Assembly (NCBI GenBank): GCA_035771165.1
Contig: JAWNZC010000413.1
Location: 1,673,001 to 1,737,000, forward strand
Source of the DNA: Paragorgia papillata
Lineage: Eukaryota > Cnidaria > Anthozoa > Scleralcyonacea > Coralliidae
Direction: 5' to 3'
DNA: 64,000 bases
In this document: piece after piece, positions 34,145 through 45,531 of the stretch
Layout of the letters: each line of letters begins with the position of its first letter
Position numbering within the stretch: position 1 is the stretch's first letter
The notes under the pieces: model-generated
Database searches by the model: none
Told to the model about the DNA's origin: nothing
The model's input: the letters and a program-made list of their open reading frames with translations, nothing else
Made by a program: the position numbers and the translations under genes

Positions 34145-35569
34145 CTGGTGAAAAAAAAAGGATTCTTTTTTTGATCAAATGTAGATTTAATTTTTTCCCT
34201 CTTCAATAACAAGCTTTTACATTTTTCTTCATTTTTTTATTGAATGAACCACAAACAGCTGAACCAACAAGTTGCCTTCAGAGCTGCAAGATGCAATACT
34301 TGTCAAAGCTTTTGTTGGTAACTTGTAAATTTAGTGCATGTGTATATTGTGTAGGCAATAGAAAAGCCAATGACAGGGTTCCTTATTTAGTCCTATCACA
34401 ATCAAGTTCAAAATAATGCTTGTCACCAGGTGTCAACAACAAGGGTTACACAAATAACTTGTTTTATAGTCAAACACAGTGCATGCAGACTAGTAGCTAG
34501 AATAATGGTTGAATATTTTTCAAATTTTCCAGAAAATCTGATATCCAACCAGATAGTAACATTAATATCCCCTATTTAACATTAATTTCCCTTATTTTGT
34601 ATTAATGTTTTCTGCTCCTTTGATAAGTTATTGGCACTGTGCAGTATCTTTGCCAAACATGTACTGTAACGATTGAGAATATATTAATTTGTACAACTGG
34701 CCGTATTTTCACCTGGTCCATAATCTTACCAAACTACACTTTTTAACCCATTGCTGCCTGAGCCAGCCAAAAACAGCTAGCTGCTTCAATATTTTTACTC
34801 TGTCTAATGCCAGATGATTTTACTCATCCAAGGGAGAACCCTCAGACAACAGTCTAGACAGTATTAAATGATTAACATTAGTGATTAACCCATTGCTGCC
34901 TGAACCAGCCAAAACAGTCACTTTAATATTTTACTCTAACATTAGCCAGATAATCTTACTCACCCAAGGGAGAACCCTCAGACAGTCTAGGCAGCAATGG
35001 ATTAATTGGCTAAGCTGAGAAGCAGTCTGTGTCAGAATAGTACTTACCTAGTTACCTCCCTGCAAAAAGGGTAAAACCTTCAGCTAGAAAAAGTGACAGT
35101 ATAAACAAATAAAACTAGCAATGGATCAGATAGCAACATAAAAGTTAATATCGCGACGTTCACATCTTCAACATTCATTTAATAATTTTTGTAGTCCTAT
35201 ATTATTATTTTAAACAATTATAACGGTGAACGGTCATCTCCGCTCGCATATATAGACCACTTGCAACTGTTCTCTTGGTGTTACAGTATAAATAACTCGC
35301 GCTCTGTTAAACGTCGGGAGCGACGGGCTTTAAAATTGTCCTCCTGATGGACCGTTTTATATAACGTCATGTGCGACAGTGCGAGAGGACTACATTGCGA
35401 GCCACGCAAAAATTTTCAATCTTCGTCGTGCATTTTGCAAACTTTCTAATCTGGTAAAATATAGGTGTACAGTGTACGTACCTGATTAAATATAAAGCTA
35501 TACTCCATGCATCATTCCTCGTGAACGATTCAACGATAACAAAGTAAAAATTCCAAATAAGCCCGCCAT
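34145..35569 (-). other. Putative 5' part of a minus-strand gene
   Basis: An ATGGCGG start at 35569 opens 23 codons with a hydrophobic beginning (MAGLFGIFTLLSL) before a stop at 35500-35498. A strong donor (CAG|GTACGT) follows at about 35482. A later ATG in another frame (MEYSFIFNQ) reaches that donor without a stop, so the first ORF might be a uORF. The shared 21-bp repeat module 58 bp upstream supports a real transcription start here. The stretch also holds two copies of the CCCATTGCTGCCTG dispersed repeat (34743-34870 and 34887-35005). Confidence 0.3.
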
Positions 35570-35626
35570 ATTGAATGATCGTGCCACCTCAAATGTAGCT
35601 TCGCGGTTGAAAGACCTGAACCTACC

Positions 35627-35745
35627 CAAGACGTCGTGTATTTGCTCTTCTCAGTCAAGTATCTGCTCATGAGTGTCATGTATTTGCTCTTCGATTGCCC
35701 ACGCCTACATTCCTTATATGGCATACGTACGGAATATACATATGG
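35627..35745 (-). promoter_or_regulatory. Second copy of the 21-bp triple-repeat module
   Basis: On the minus strand GAGCAAATAC, GAGCAGATAC and GAGCAAATAC begin at 35689, 35668 and 35647, exactly 21 bp apart, each followed by a GAC core (ATGACA, TTGACT, ACGACG). The upstream block GTACGTATGCCATA matches GTACGTATTCCATA of the 14530-14649 module. Distance to the ATG at 35569 is 58 bp, compared with 52 bp at the main gene. Confidence 0.55.
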
Positions 35746-36730
35746 TACATAGGGTGTAATTAACCTTTCCTCTCCTAGGGATTCTCACTTGACAAGTTAC
35801 ATCGTTTGGTGTTGTATAGACATAGTAAAATAATAAAGTGACTGGTTTTGGGTGACCTACAGTAGTAGGGAAAGAAATAATTCACATACATCACTCTAAT
35901 GGCTCATACAACCTTGAAGTACGCACCTCTGTTTTATTGAAAATAATTGCATTTGTATACATGTACAAGATATTTATGTATTACCTTTTTTAGATTAAAT
36001 ACATAAACTCAACTTTGATAATTGAGTGAGATTTGTGTTGGAGTGAGTAAGTGAAAGCTGTCCCAAATCTCGAAAATTAAAATGCTTGCAAAATTAAACA
36101 GTGTGCCAAATGGCACCTGTGGGAATAATAATGAAAAGGATAAGTAGATTATTAACCCTTTAACTCCCACCATATTAGTGAGGTGTTTACCGAAATATAG
36201 AAAAAAACACAACAACTACTGAAGTCTGAACATTAAAAATACAATATGGATCAAGAGCCATCATCCCACATGAACTGCTCTCAAATTCACCTTGTAGTAT
36301 CTGACTACTAATCCAAAGGTTGCGGCTGATACAAGTTTCAAATTTTATTTACTGTTAATCACCTTTAAACATTACAGCCCTTAGAATTATTTCTGATACT
36401 TTTATACGTTAGTAGCTACATGAAATGTTTTTTCTGTTTTAGTGGACAATTGTACAGTTGTGTCAATAGAAATGTGTGTAAAATTATGGAAATGGAAATA
36501 CGAATATCAACTATATCAGTGGTAAGTTGTTTAATTGATACTGCATGCATGCATCTATATTATAAAGACTTATAGTTGTTCTAGGATCAGCCCCACCCCC
36601 ACCATCCATGTCAAAATAGTCAATTTGACAATTTTGGAAATATTCAACAAAAAGAGCAAAAAATAGTCAAAATCCAACAATTATGCATTTGTCGGATATT
36701 TATCAGATTTGTCAGACATCCCAGGTTGAG
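35746..36730. other. Non-coding region
   Basis: AT-rich sequence with no ORF of coding character and no clear repeat structure apart from short AT-rich runs. Confidence 0.5.
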
Positions 36731-37440
36731 AATCTTGCCAAGATCTTGCCAGGATCTTGGTAAGATCTTGGCAAGATCTTGGTAAGATCTTGGCAAGATC
36801 TTGGCAAGGTTTTTCAAAAATCCTGCAAGATCTTGTCATGATCTTGCAGGATCTTGCAAGATCTTGGCAAGATCTTGGCAAGATCTTGGCAAGATCTTGG
36901 CATGATCTTGGCAAGATCTTGGCATGATCTTGGCAAGATCTTGGCATGATCTTACAAGATCTTGGCAAGAATTTTCAAGATCTTGCCGTGATCTTACAGG
37001 ATCTTGGCATGATCTTACAGGATCTTGGCATGATCTTGGCAAGATCTTGGCATGATCTTACAAGATCTTGGCAAGAATTTGCAAGATCTTGCCGTGATCT
37101 TACAGGATCTTGGCATGATCTTACAGGATCTTGACAAGATCTTGGCATGATCTTTCAAGATCTTGGCATGATCTTACAAGATCTTGGCAAGAATTTGCAA
37201 GATCTTGCCGTGATCTTACAGGATCTTGGCATGTTCTTCCCAAGATCTTGGCATGATCTTTCAAGATCTTGGCAAGAATTTACAAGATCTTACCAAGATC
37301 TTACAGGATCTTGGCAAGATCTTGCCAGGATCTTGGCAAGAACTTGCAAGATCTTGCCACGATGTTACAGGATATTGGCAAGAATTTGCAAGATCTTCCA
37401 ATTAATTTGTCAAGAACTTGCAAAAGCTGAACAACCTGAA
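36730..37440. repeat. 11-bp TTGGCAAGATC repeat array 1
   Basis: Head-to-tail and inverted copies of an 11-bp unit, TTGGCAAGATC, with variants CATGATC, CAGGATC and GAATTTGCAAGATC. AAGATCTT is palindromic and CTTGGCAAG nearly so; the complement of the unit differs at one base. Because 11 is not a multiple of 3, all frames stay open, giving artificial ORFs rich in ARSWQDL/ILPRSCQ on both strands. A sister array lies at 42795-43790. Confidence 0.95.
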
Positions 37441-37980
37441 TCATGACAAAAAATGACTGACAAGATACTTCTAAGATCACAGCACAATCTAGACAGAGAA
37501 AATTAATACAACTTAACAATCAGAATCAAATTTACCTATATATTATACTTTCATGAAATCAATGTAATATGACAATTAATGTATAAAATAAATTATGTAA
37601 TAAGAATGAGGTCAATGCAGGTTAGCATCCATGCATGCCCTTGTTATCAGAACTAAGCCTTGGCTTGGTGTTAAAAGTAGACCAGTAATACCAAAGTAAT
37701 GGTGGCGATCGAGAGACCACAAACCTGCTTACTTTTAAGCCAAATTTAATAAATCTCATGTTTGGGTTTTTGTATCTTTGTAATCTTTGAAAGATTTTAA
37801 TGAAAAGTGATGAATATTGCTGACAATTAATTAAAGTTGCATATTTACAGTCTCTTTCCCCAGATAACTCAGGTCATACACCAACACTGGCTCATTGTAC
37901 AGTAAATATATTAAAAAGTTATTCAACAGTAAAATACAAGAAACTTTGAGAATTGGTTCTATTACTAAGAGGTCTATGTA
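37441..37980. other. Non-coding spacer
   Basis: AT-rich, no gene or clear repeat recognised. Confidence 0.5.
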
Positions 37981-38216
37981 TACAGTCATTTGCAACTCAC
38001 TTTTCACCCAAATCTTCGGACGTTCATTCCGAAGTTCGCAATTTCATTTGGAAGTTCGTGTTCATTTTGAACTCTGCATTTGATTGGTTTCTTGGTTCCT
38101 AGCAGTCAATCAAATGCGTAGTTCAAAACGAACTTCCCAACGAACTTGCGAACTTCAGAACGAACTTCCGAAGATTTGGGTGAAAAGTGAGTTGCAAATG
38201 ACTGTAACAGGTCTGG
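37981..38216. mobile_element. Foldback MITE with ~100-bp arms
   Basis: Opens TACAGTCATTTGCAACTCAC and closes with its complement at 38216. The arms contain several GAAGTTCG/CGAACTTC blocks and enclose a spacer near 38090-38105. TA dinucleotides at both ends suit a Tc1/mariner-type insertion. Confidence 0.8.
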
Positions 38217-38275
38217 TTTATTAATTCAGCTAGTACATGTATTAATGGTGGTTTGAGTAGCACTTTTTGATTTTC

Positions 38276-40592
38276 TCAGAGTGTCTCGGCATTTTTGATG
38301 CATGCATCAACAATCATCTGGTGACATTTTTTAATTTTTCCAGGAGTATATTTGGCATTCAGGACATCTATATAAAAATATATTTAAAAATAGAATAAGC
38401 ACAGTACCAGTTGCTAAGGCACATCTTAAGCTGGATTTCCACTAGGTGTAAAATGTTGCACGCTCGACATTTTAGTTTTATCTTGTGAGTTTTCATGTGA
38501 AATGAAGTAGAAAACTATTCAATTTGTACAATAGAAAAGTCAAGCGCACGTCATTTTACACTTTGTGAAAATCCAGCTTAAAAGCTTGTGATTAATTAAG
38601 TTACATCAGTACTCAAAGCTTTTTCATTATTAATTGCACTATAACAATAATTCCACACCAAAACTTCAGTACTAAATTACATTTTAAGTTAAATTACTTA
38701 ATAATATATTAAAGTTATATACTTAATTTTTTATTGTTATTTCAATATACCACACCAAAGTTTCGATACTAAATTACATGCTGATGTAGCTATATTTATA
38801 TATAAGTTAAATACTTAATTTTTTATTATACCTTGAAGCTAACACCATTCACCTAGTCTAGCACTGGCTATCTAACACACTGTTAATTGTAGAAAATTGT
38901 AGTAATTGTGGTTAAATGTAGAAAATTACATACCAGACATTTTTGTCACTCTCACTGGATCCAGTGGTACTTTGGGGGATCTTCTTGTGTGGAAAACAAT
39001 TCCACTTTCCAGTTCATTAGTTTTGAACAGGCAACTCATGAACAACCTAATCGCACATTTTCCAGGTTCCTTTGGTGGTGCATTCACTGTCATGAGATTG
39101 ATGTCTCCATGCCACTGCAACATATAAGTAGTAAAGAACATGAGAAATGGAAGGAACTAAATACTGTAGTTTTAGAAAATATCATACTTTTGTAAAAAGT
39201 CATTATGAAGTGTGATGTCATTAGTATGACATTTGCATATTAAACAAACCTGAATATCTCAAGAATGAAGCAAGGAAACGAAATTCTACGAAAGATGTTA
39301 ATTATGTGTTTTTTCAAATGCAATCATAAAAAACTGTGATTTTGATATATTATATCTTACCAAAAATACTATCAATGCTTGGCACTGGTGGAAAAAGAAT
39401 GTTATGATTTACATCTTTTACAACTACAACTGAACATCGACAAACCAGGGAGGGATCAGTGAGAGTTAAAACTGATTCGATAATATAGATAAGTTTTGTG
39501 GAAACACCACGTATAATTTTTTTTCTCCCAAATTTTACGTGGTGTTTCCACAAAACTTATCTATATTACATTATCACCATGAAAACTTTCAAAGAATTAA
39601 TGTCATGATTTACTACAAAAAAAAAGTTACCCGTTCTGAACCGCTCTGACGAACCATTCCGGTTCTCAGCTGTGAAATTAATAGGCTTTATAGTGTTAGA
39701 TTAGTGAAATCTGACTGCTCCATTTGCCGCTCTTGATACAGTAAAAACTAATTAAATGTGTGTATTAAATTACTTGCTCATTTTTCGTTGAGATATAACA
39801 ATGTCAAACAATCATGGGCAAGCAAGAAATGTTTTCTTAATATTCTTTTACAGTAGTTCTATGAACATTTTTTGAAAGTGCGTTGCAGCTAGCAGTGCTA
39901 AATTGCCGGGTATTACTACGAGAAATACATTAATGTAACAACCCTTCACCCGCTTTTAATTTCCGATCAGTAGCTACTGTGATCTTCATCAGATTTTAGA
40001 AAGATAAAAAAATATGTACAATAATATGCCAAGCTGTTAGGTAGTATATATATATATATATACTTCTTCTTCTTATATATAGAAGTAACATTTAAAAACC
40101 GAGTCAGAGTGCTTTATCATTGTATATGGACGCGAGCCGAACAAAGCAAGTCAATCACCGAATGTGGGAGGCTACAAATTATCATACTGGTGATTGGAGC
40201 CTGTGCTGGGATACAAAAGAGATTCAAGGCAAAGAGGATAAAGTTCTCATCTAAGAAACAACTTGTTTGCAACTAAAAGTTGCCTCTCCCTCTCGTACCC
40301 TTGTCGAGATTGTTGAGGGACAAGTGTCTATATATGCGATATAGACCTCATGTGCCCATAGTATATATGTGATATAGTGACCTCGGATTAATAAAACATC
40401 AGTGTCTATATCACATTTATATACAGATTATATATACTATAATTATGGGTTTATATCATACTATAAAGGCACTGATTAAATATTAATTTCTTTTGAATTT
40501 TCCTCATGAATTATTAGAGGTTTAGAAATATATATATATATATATAACGCGTGAAACTCGGAGTAGCAACGTTCATTTTATTAAATAAAATA

Positions 40593-40639
<47 letters not shown>

Positions 40640-40958
40640 GTTCAAGTAGTCGTTTACAATAGACCACAGAGTGCTCGATACTTTTGAAGGTAGAGCAAGA
40701 TAGATTTTATTTAAAAATATGAACGTTGCTACTCCGAGTTTCACGTAAATTTTATGCTAGGAACGTCCGCCTAGGAACAGAGATGTACATCCGGGAACAA
40801 TCTCTCGAACTTATCCCACGCAATCTCGCGCGTGCGGTGATGTCACGTGTGCCGCGATCTCACGCGTGCCACGCAATACAAAACAGAAGCTAAAGTGAAA
40901 CTTTTTTCAGTTGCCTGATGATCGCTAACGCGTGAAACTCGGAGTAGCAACGTTCATT

Positions 40959-41011
<53 letters not shown>

Positions 41012-42360
41012 TGTGTTGTTTTTAAGAGTTCGAACTAAAGATCTTGATTTCAAACTCCTAAAAACAGTAACGCATATTAAAGTGGTACCTAACAGCTTGG
41101 CATTGTACCTACTTCTTATCTTTTAAAACTCTGATGAAGATCACATTTAGTGATTGAAAATTTAAAACGTTTTCAGATCAAATTCAAATCTATTTATTTT
41201 ATTATATACATTATTCATCATCTTATGTCCCGTACGTACCTATGTTCATAAGGCATCCAATATAAAATTTGCCGTTGTCCTTCACCTTTAATAACGCGCC
41301 AAGCGCTATTTCCGTGTCACTGCCTGCGATAAGTTTTCTTGTCGCAATAGAATACTTCCCTTCATCCTCAAAATAAAACAAGTAATGATCCAAATCATCA
41401 GCTACTAGAAATAGACGAAATAGAACGTAATGATGAAACCAGTTCACTGTTATATAACTCTTTTAAATGTACCCACGTTTATGAGGGATTATTGACCAGT
41501 ATACTAGCGAGAAATATTCGTTTCGTCACGCAAACTTTGTCTTGTTACCTATTGATTATTTGATTGTCTTTTCGGCTTTTCGCAGCTTTTAATCCATATA
41601 TTTAGCCGTTGGCATAGAAACTATATTTCAGTCTATATAAAAAATCATCTTGCCAAAATTTCTTCATTATTTTGAAAATAACAGAATCATAAATTTTCTG
41701 GAGCCGCACGTTGTTCAGTTAGTATTAGACATGCGATGGAAAGAAAACATTGATTAAAGAATAAAGTAAACGCACGACAATACAGTTGACTGTAGCCAAA
41801 GCGGAAAATTGTCTTGGTTTTCATTAATATATACTTTAATATTGGCGTAGCGCCATTCTTTGAGTGAGTTTACAGACGATATAGAGTCACAGCAAAATAC
41901 TTATATCTGATTGCAGTGAATGTTTTCATATGTAATAACAGCAAACGTTGTGTGCGACTTGTCTTTGTATATAGCGGGCAACTTGGCGGAATATTGAAAC
42001 TCAACTAAGGAAGCTTTAACGCATACAGGCTGCGGTGTCAAATATATAGAAACAAATTGTACCGCCAATCGGTTTTTGTCTCTTCGACGCAGAGTCACCA
42101 TTATCACGAAATAACGTTTAAGCATTTGTTAACATTATGATTACGCAGAAGAAAAGGAGAGTTTCGTTTTGAACTACTATTTCAAATTGATTGCGCTCCG
42201 GCAGGTGTTCATTTTTTAGTTCGCTGCGCAGGAGGTAACCGAGAGCAAATGACACGATGTCTATGATTTAAACATAATACGGATTCGTTAACTGTTGTAA
42301 TATAAAACAAACAAAGAACTTACCTTCAGAAGTCTTATTTACTGTAGTTCGGCAAGTCAT
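38276..42360 (-). CDS. BEN-domain protein gene, five exons seen
   Basis: Minus-strand exons: 42360-42324 (ATG, MTCRTTVNKTSE), 41404-41240, 39471-39361, 39114-38934, 38367-38276 (TGA). Each junction is GT-AG. Phases fit for exons 1-2, 2-3 and 4-5; between 3 and 4 they differ by one base, so a small exon may be unseen or the gene is damaged. Exons 4-5 encode a BEN-like domain: NAPPKEPGKCAIRLFMSCLF, then LDPVRVTKMSDVLNAKYTPG, ending KKCHQMIVDAC...AETL. Exon 2 gives the FYFEDEGKYSIATRKLI-type segment usual in the N-terminal part of such proteins. BEN domains bind DNA or chromatin partners; a nuclear role is likely. Visible length is only about 195 aa, short for the family. Intron 2 ends next to a foldback MITE and also contains a Penelope-like relic. 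Confidence 0.65.
38427..38580. mobile_element. MITE, ~28-bp inverted ends
   Basis: TAAGCTGGATTTCCACTAGG at the left, complement TTTGTGAAAATCCAGCTTA at the right; about 154 bp, in intron 4 of the BEN gene. Confidence 0.75.
39481..39569. mobile_element. Perfect 33-bp hairpin beside a splice acceptor
   Basis: Arms 39481-39513 and 39537-39569 are exact complements (TAATATAGATAAGTTTTGTG...) with a 23-nt loop. On the minus strand the element ends about 10 nt before the 3' end of BEN-gene intron 2 (exon begins 39471). Confidence 0.85.
39955..41170. mobile_element. Penelope-like relic with hammerhead ends
   Basis: Inverted arms: CTGATGAAGATCACA on minus at about 39992-39978 and on plus at 41131-41145; further matches are GCCAAGCTGTTAGGTA (40029 on) and TACCTAACAGCTTGGC (41084 on). 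Each arm has CTGATGA, a stem-II-like ATCAC/GTGAT block and GAAA, resembling hammerhead cores. Inside are TA microsatellites (about 40587-40636 and 40966-41008) and three partial or full copies of ACGCGTGAAACTCGGAGTAG. No coding sequence remains. Confidence 0.6.
40910..40951 (+). ncRNA. Hammerhead ribozyme-like motif, complete fold
   Basis: Stem I GTTGC (40910-40914) pairs with GCAAC (40947-40951). Core CTGATGA (40915-40921) is canonical. Stem II CGC/GCG (40923-40925, 40930-40932) closes a TAAC loop, with a U-U pair next to the core. GAAA (40934-40937), stem III ACT/AGT (40937-40939, 40943-40945) with a CGG loop, and a GTA cleavage triplet (40944-40946) complete a type I hammerhead. Truncated copies lacking the 5' half lie at about 40537-40563 (+) and 40719-40745 (-). 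Confidence 0.75.
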
Positions 42361-42794
42361 TCCAAACGTTTCTCTCGATTCTGTATAGTGACTGAGCAGA
42401 TTTGACGCGGCGCGACGATAAAGTTATGAACAAGAATGCTGGGTGTTGGCATGCAGTTGGCAAGCTCGTGGCATCTGGCAACGCACGTGATGGTTTTATA
42501 AGAACGTTATTGGTTAGAAAACAATAAAGCGCGGAAATCGCACAACTTCAAATCTTATCGGATGTAAGAAAATGTCAAATGCGCCAAGTGTGTCTCCGGT
42601 TGTTTTGCCCCAAAGCCAACCATTTAGCATTGTGATAACACAGTATTATAGTTATCCTATCAGTCGTCAAACAAAAATAAATAATAACTGTACGTCTGTA
42701 CGAATAAACGAAATGATATTTGAAAAGTGAAATGTACAACAATGATTAAACTATTGCAATTATTATTACCAATTATTTGATTTTTTACTTTTTA
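42361..42794. other. 5' flank of the BEN gene
   Basis: Presumed promoter region of the minus-strand BEN gene. No TATA box or repeat of the 21-bp type is seen; GACGCGGCGCGACG near 42405 is a small GC-rich patch in otherwise AT-rich DNA. Confidence 0.4.
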
Positions 42795-43790
42795 AAATCT
42801 TACCACGATCTTGGCAGTACGTATCATGACAAGATTGTGGAAAGGTCATATAGTATATGTTACAAACTCCTGACAAACTTTGGCAGATCATAATATAGAG
42901 ATCTTGGCAAGAAATATACATAAAATCTTGGCAAGATCTTGGCAAGATTTTTATTAAACTTATATATAAAAATCTTGGCAAGATCGTAGCAAGATCTTGC
43001 CAACATCTTGGCAAGATCATGGCAAGAAATCATTTCTTGGATCTTGGCAAGATCTTGGTAAGATCTTGGCAAGATCATATTAAAATTATATATAAAAATC
43101 TTGGCAAGATCGTAGCAAGATCTTGGCAAGATCATGGCAAGAAAATCATCTTTTGGATCTTGGCAAGATCATATTAAAATTATAGATATAAATCTTGGCA
43201 AGATCGTAGCAAGATCATGGCAAGAAAATCTTGGCAAGATCGTAGCACGATCTTGGCAAGATCATGGCAAGAAAATCATCTTTTGGATCTTGCCAAGATC
43301 TTGGCAAGATCATATTAAAATTATATATAAAAATCTTGGCAAGATCGTAGCAAGATCTTGGCAAGATCATGGCAAGATCATATTAAAATTATATATAAAA
43401 ATCTTGGCAAGATCGTAGCAAGATCTTGCGAAGATCTTGCCATGATCTTGGCAAGATCTTGGCAAGATCTTCGCAAGATCTTGGCAAGATCATATTAAAA
43501 TTATATATAAATATCTTGGCAAGATCGTAACAAGATCTTGGCAAGATCGTAGCAAGATCTTGGCAAGATCTTGCCAAGATCATGGCAAGAAAATCATTTT
43601 GGGGTCTTGGCAAGATCTTGGCAAGATCATATTAAAATTATATATAAAAATCTTGGCAAGATCTTGGCAAGATCTTGCCAAGATCATGGCAAGAAAATCA
43701 TTTTTTGGATCTTGGCAAGATCTTGGCAAGATCTTGGCAAGATCTTGGCAAGATATTGCAAGATCTTGCAAGATCTTGCCAAGATGTTGA
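42795..43790. repeat. 11-bp TTGGCAAGATC repeat array 2
   Basis: The same 11-bp unit as at 36730-37440, here mixed with a longer unit that includes ATATTAAAATTATATATAAA and ATCATGGCAAGAAAATCAT, seen about six times between 43070 and 43690. ORFs on both strands are artefacts of the repeat. Confidence 0.95.
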
Positions 43791-44375
43791 ACCTGGGATA
43801 TATGAGGCTTTTCCCCCCTGACCTGAAAAAGTGAATTTCTGCCACTGTCTAGGATTTTTTATTCAATTTTTTTTTCTCTCCAATTAAGAACCAAGGTTTT
43901 TCTTATTGAAATTTAGAAACTTGAATAATATTTAATATACAAGTACTAATTAATGGAATTTAAAATGTTAAAAAAGAATAAGTTATTTATTTACTAATTA
44001 CTACTAATAGAATCTTAATTAATGGTAAGTACAGTACTATAAAATCATTAATGAATCTCCCTTCAAGCCCTTCTTTGTCTTCTGGCAGATACTCTGGCAG
44101 AGCTTGCCTATGTATAGTGTGTAAACAATTAATTATATTTAGACTGAAAATAATTCAACATCGTGGAATTCTTGTGTAGAACAATCTTGTATTACAAGAA
44201 CTTAATTTATGCATATTTTTCAAATTTCTTCCAATGGAAAAATTGTTTCATTTGATAAAAAAATGCTAAATGAAAAATACATTGGCATTTCGGTTCCCTG
44301 CTCAATTCCTTTTTTTTTTATTTATAAAGGTTTATTTGCTTTATTTCCTATGATGATGATAATGATGATGGTGGC
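43791..44375. other. Non-coding spacer
   Basis: AT-rich, no gene recognised. Confidence 0.5.
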
Positions 44376-44435
44376 AGCAACAACAATAACACCATCATCA
44401 ATAAGAACAACAACAACAACAACAACACCACCACC

Positions 44436-44466
<31 letters not shown>

Positions 44467-44655
44467 CCAACACCAACACCAACACCACCACCAACAACAT
44501 CAACAACAGGAGAAACAGCAGCAACGACCATAACAACAACACCACCACCACCAACGACAACAACAACAACACCAACAACAACAGAAACAACAGCAGCAAC
44601 AACAACAACAACAACACCAACAACAACAGAAACCACAGCAAAAACCACAGCAACA
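44376..44655. repeat. ACA/ACC trinucleotide microsatellite
   Basis: Imperfect run of AACAAC, CCACCA and similar triplets. The ORFs it opens (poly-Thr/Pro on +, poly-Val/Leu on -) are not considered genes. Confidence 0.9.
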
Positions 44656-44936
44656 AATTTGAGGTCTATCTACATTAAGGGTTGAGTTACATTTATGTAT
44701 GTAGTGGTGATGTACAGTGTATTGTAGTTTTCACTTGAGAGTAATAACGGAGGGTGACGATTTGATTTCAGAAGGCAGGCTATTCTATAAAAATACAATT
44801 CCGTTGAAGAATAAGTTCCCAAACACAGACGTTCTAAGTAAATTTAGTCGTAGAAAATCAGTTGAAGTGTTGAACTATTCCGCTAGACCGCTAATTTTTT
44901 GTTGCTTTTCGGATCCGTTCTTTTCAGTTGTTTGCT

Positions 44937-45221
44937 TGATTTCCAATAATCATTACGTTATACAGTATCCGACCCTAAACGATGATCGTGCCATTAAAAA
45001 ACCTTGTTTAGAAAAACCTTGGCGTGCCAGGTATCTGGTCCGACTGGTCAATTCGCTGCAATGTCGTTCTTCTCGTATCTTCGGATTTAAAAAAGTGATC
45101 CGAAGATAATGAGAAGAACGTTCTTGTAGCGAATCGACCAGTTAGCTGGCACGCCAAGGACAAGTTTTTTTGGGACGACTATCGTTTAATGATATAACGT
45201 AATGACCATTGGGAGTCAAAG
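44937..45221. repeat. Foldback at the left end of the DIRS element
   Basis: Imperfect inverted repeat with arms of about 140 bp meeting near 45095; ATCTTCGGAT / ATCCGAAGAT lies at the centre, and TTGGCGTGCCAG / CTGGCACGCCAA further out. The ORF at 44717-45109 runs through it and is not credible. Confidence 0.75.
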
Positions 45222-45531
45222 ATTTTTAATCGAAATCTTGGCTCTTGCCCCTGACGAAATGTGATTATAATTAATCAAAGTTAACAAGGAGATTAGTTGC
45301 TGGCCAGCGGCTTCAACTTGCTGGTTATGCACAGATGGGGTGCGATGTCATGTCACATGATTTGCACTCTTCACTTGCATTTGCGCCTTGCCTTGCCTGG
45401 TTGAGTTGCTTTCTTCTTGCTTTGCTCGATTGCTTCGTTGATTTGGTCGTTTTGGTCAACACCTTTCCAGTGTTTTCCGCTTCCTGGAACTGCGTTATAT
45501 ATATATTTGCTCACTTCTGTGTTTTTTTACA

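Noticed and set aside
36681..37519. ORFs rich in ARSWQDL and ILPRSCQ
   Set aside because: An 11-bp repeat without stops in several frames on both strands produces them automatically.
41901..42125. 74-aa minus-strand ORF as an extra BEN-gene exon
   Set aside because: Exon 42360-42324 joins 41404-41240 in phase without it, and it has no good splice sites or similarity.
42766..43834. Similar ORFs in the second array
   Set aside because: Same reason; composition follows the repeat.
44209..44685. Thr/Pro-rich ORF with signal-like head
   Set aside because: Dominated by an ACA/ACC microsatellite, no conserved domain or splice context.
44717..45109. 130-aa ORF before the DIRS element
   Set aside because: It runs through the imperfect foldback, and its sequence has no recognisable features.
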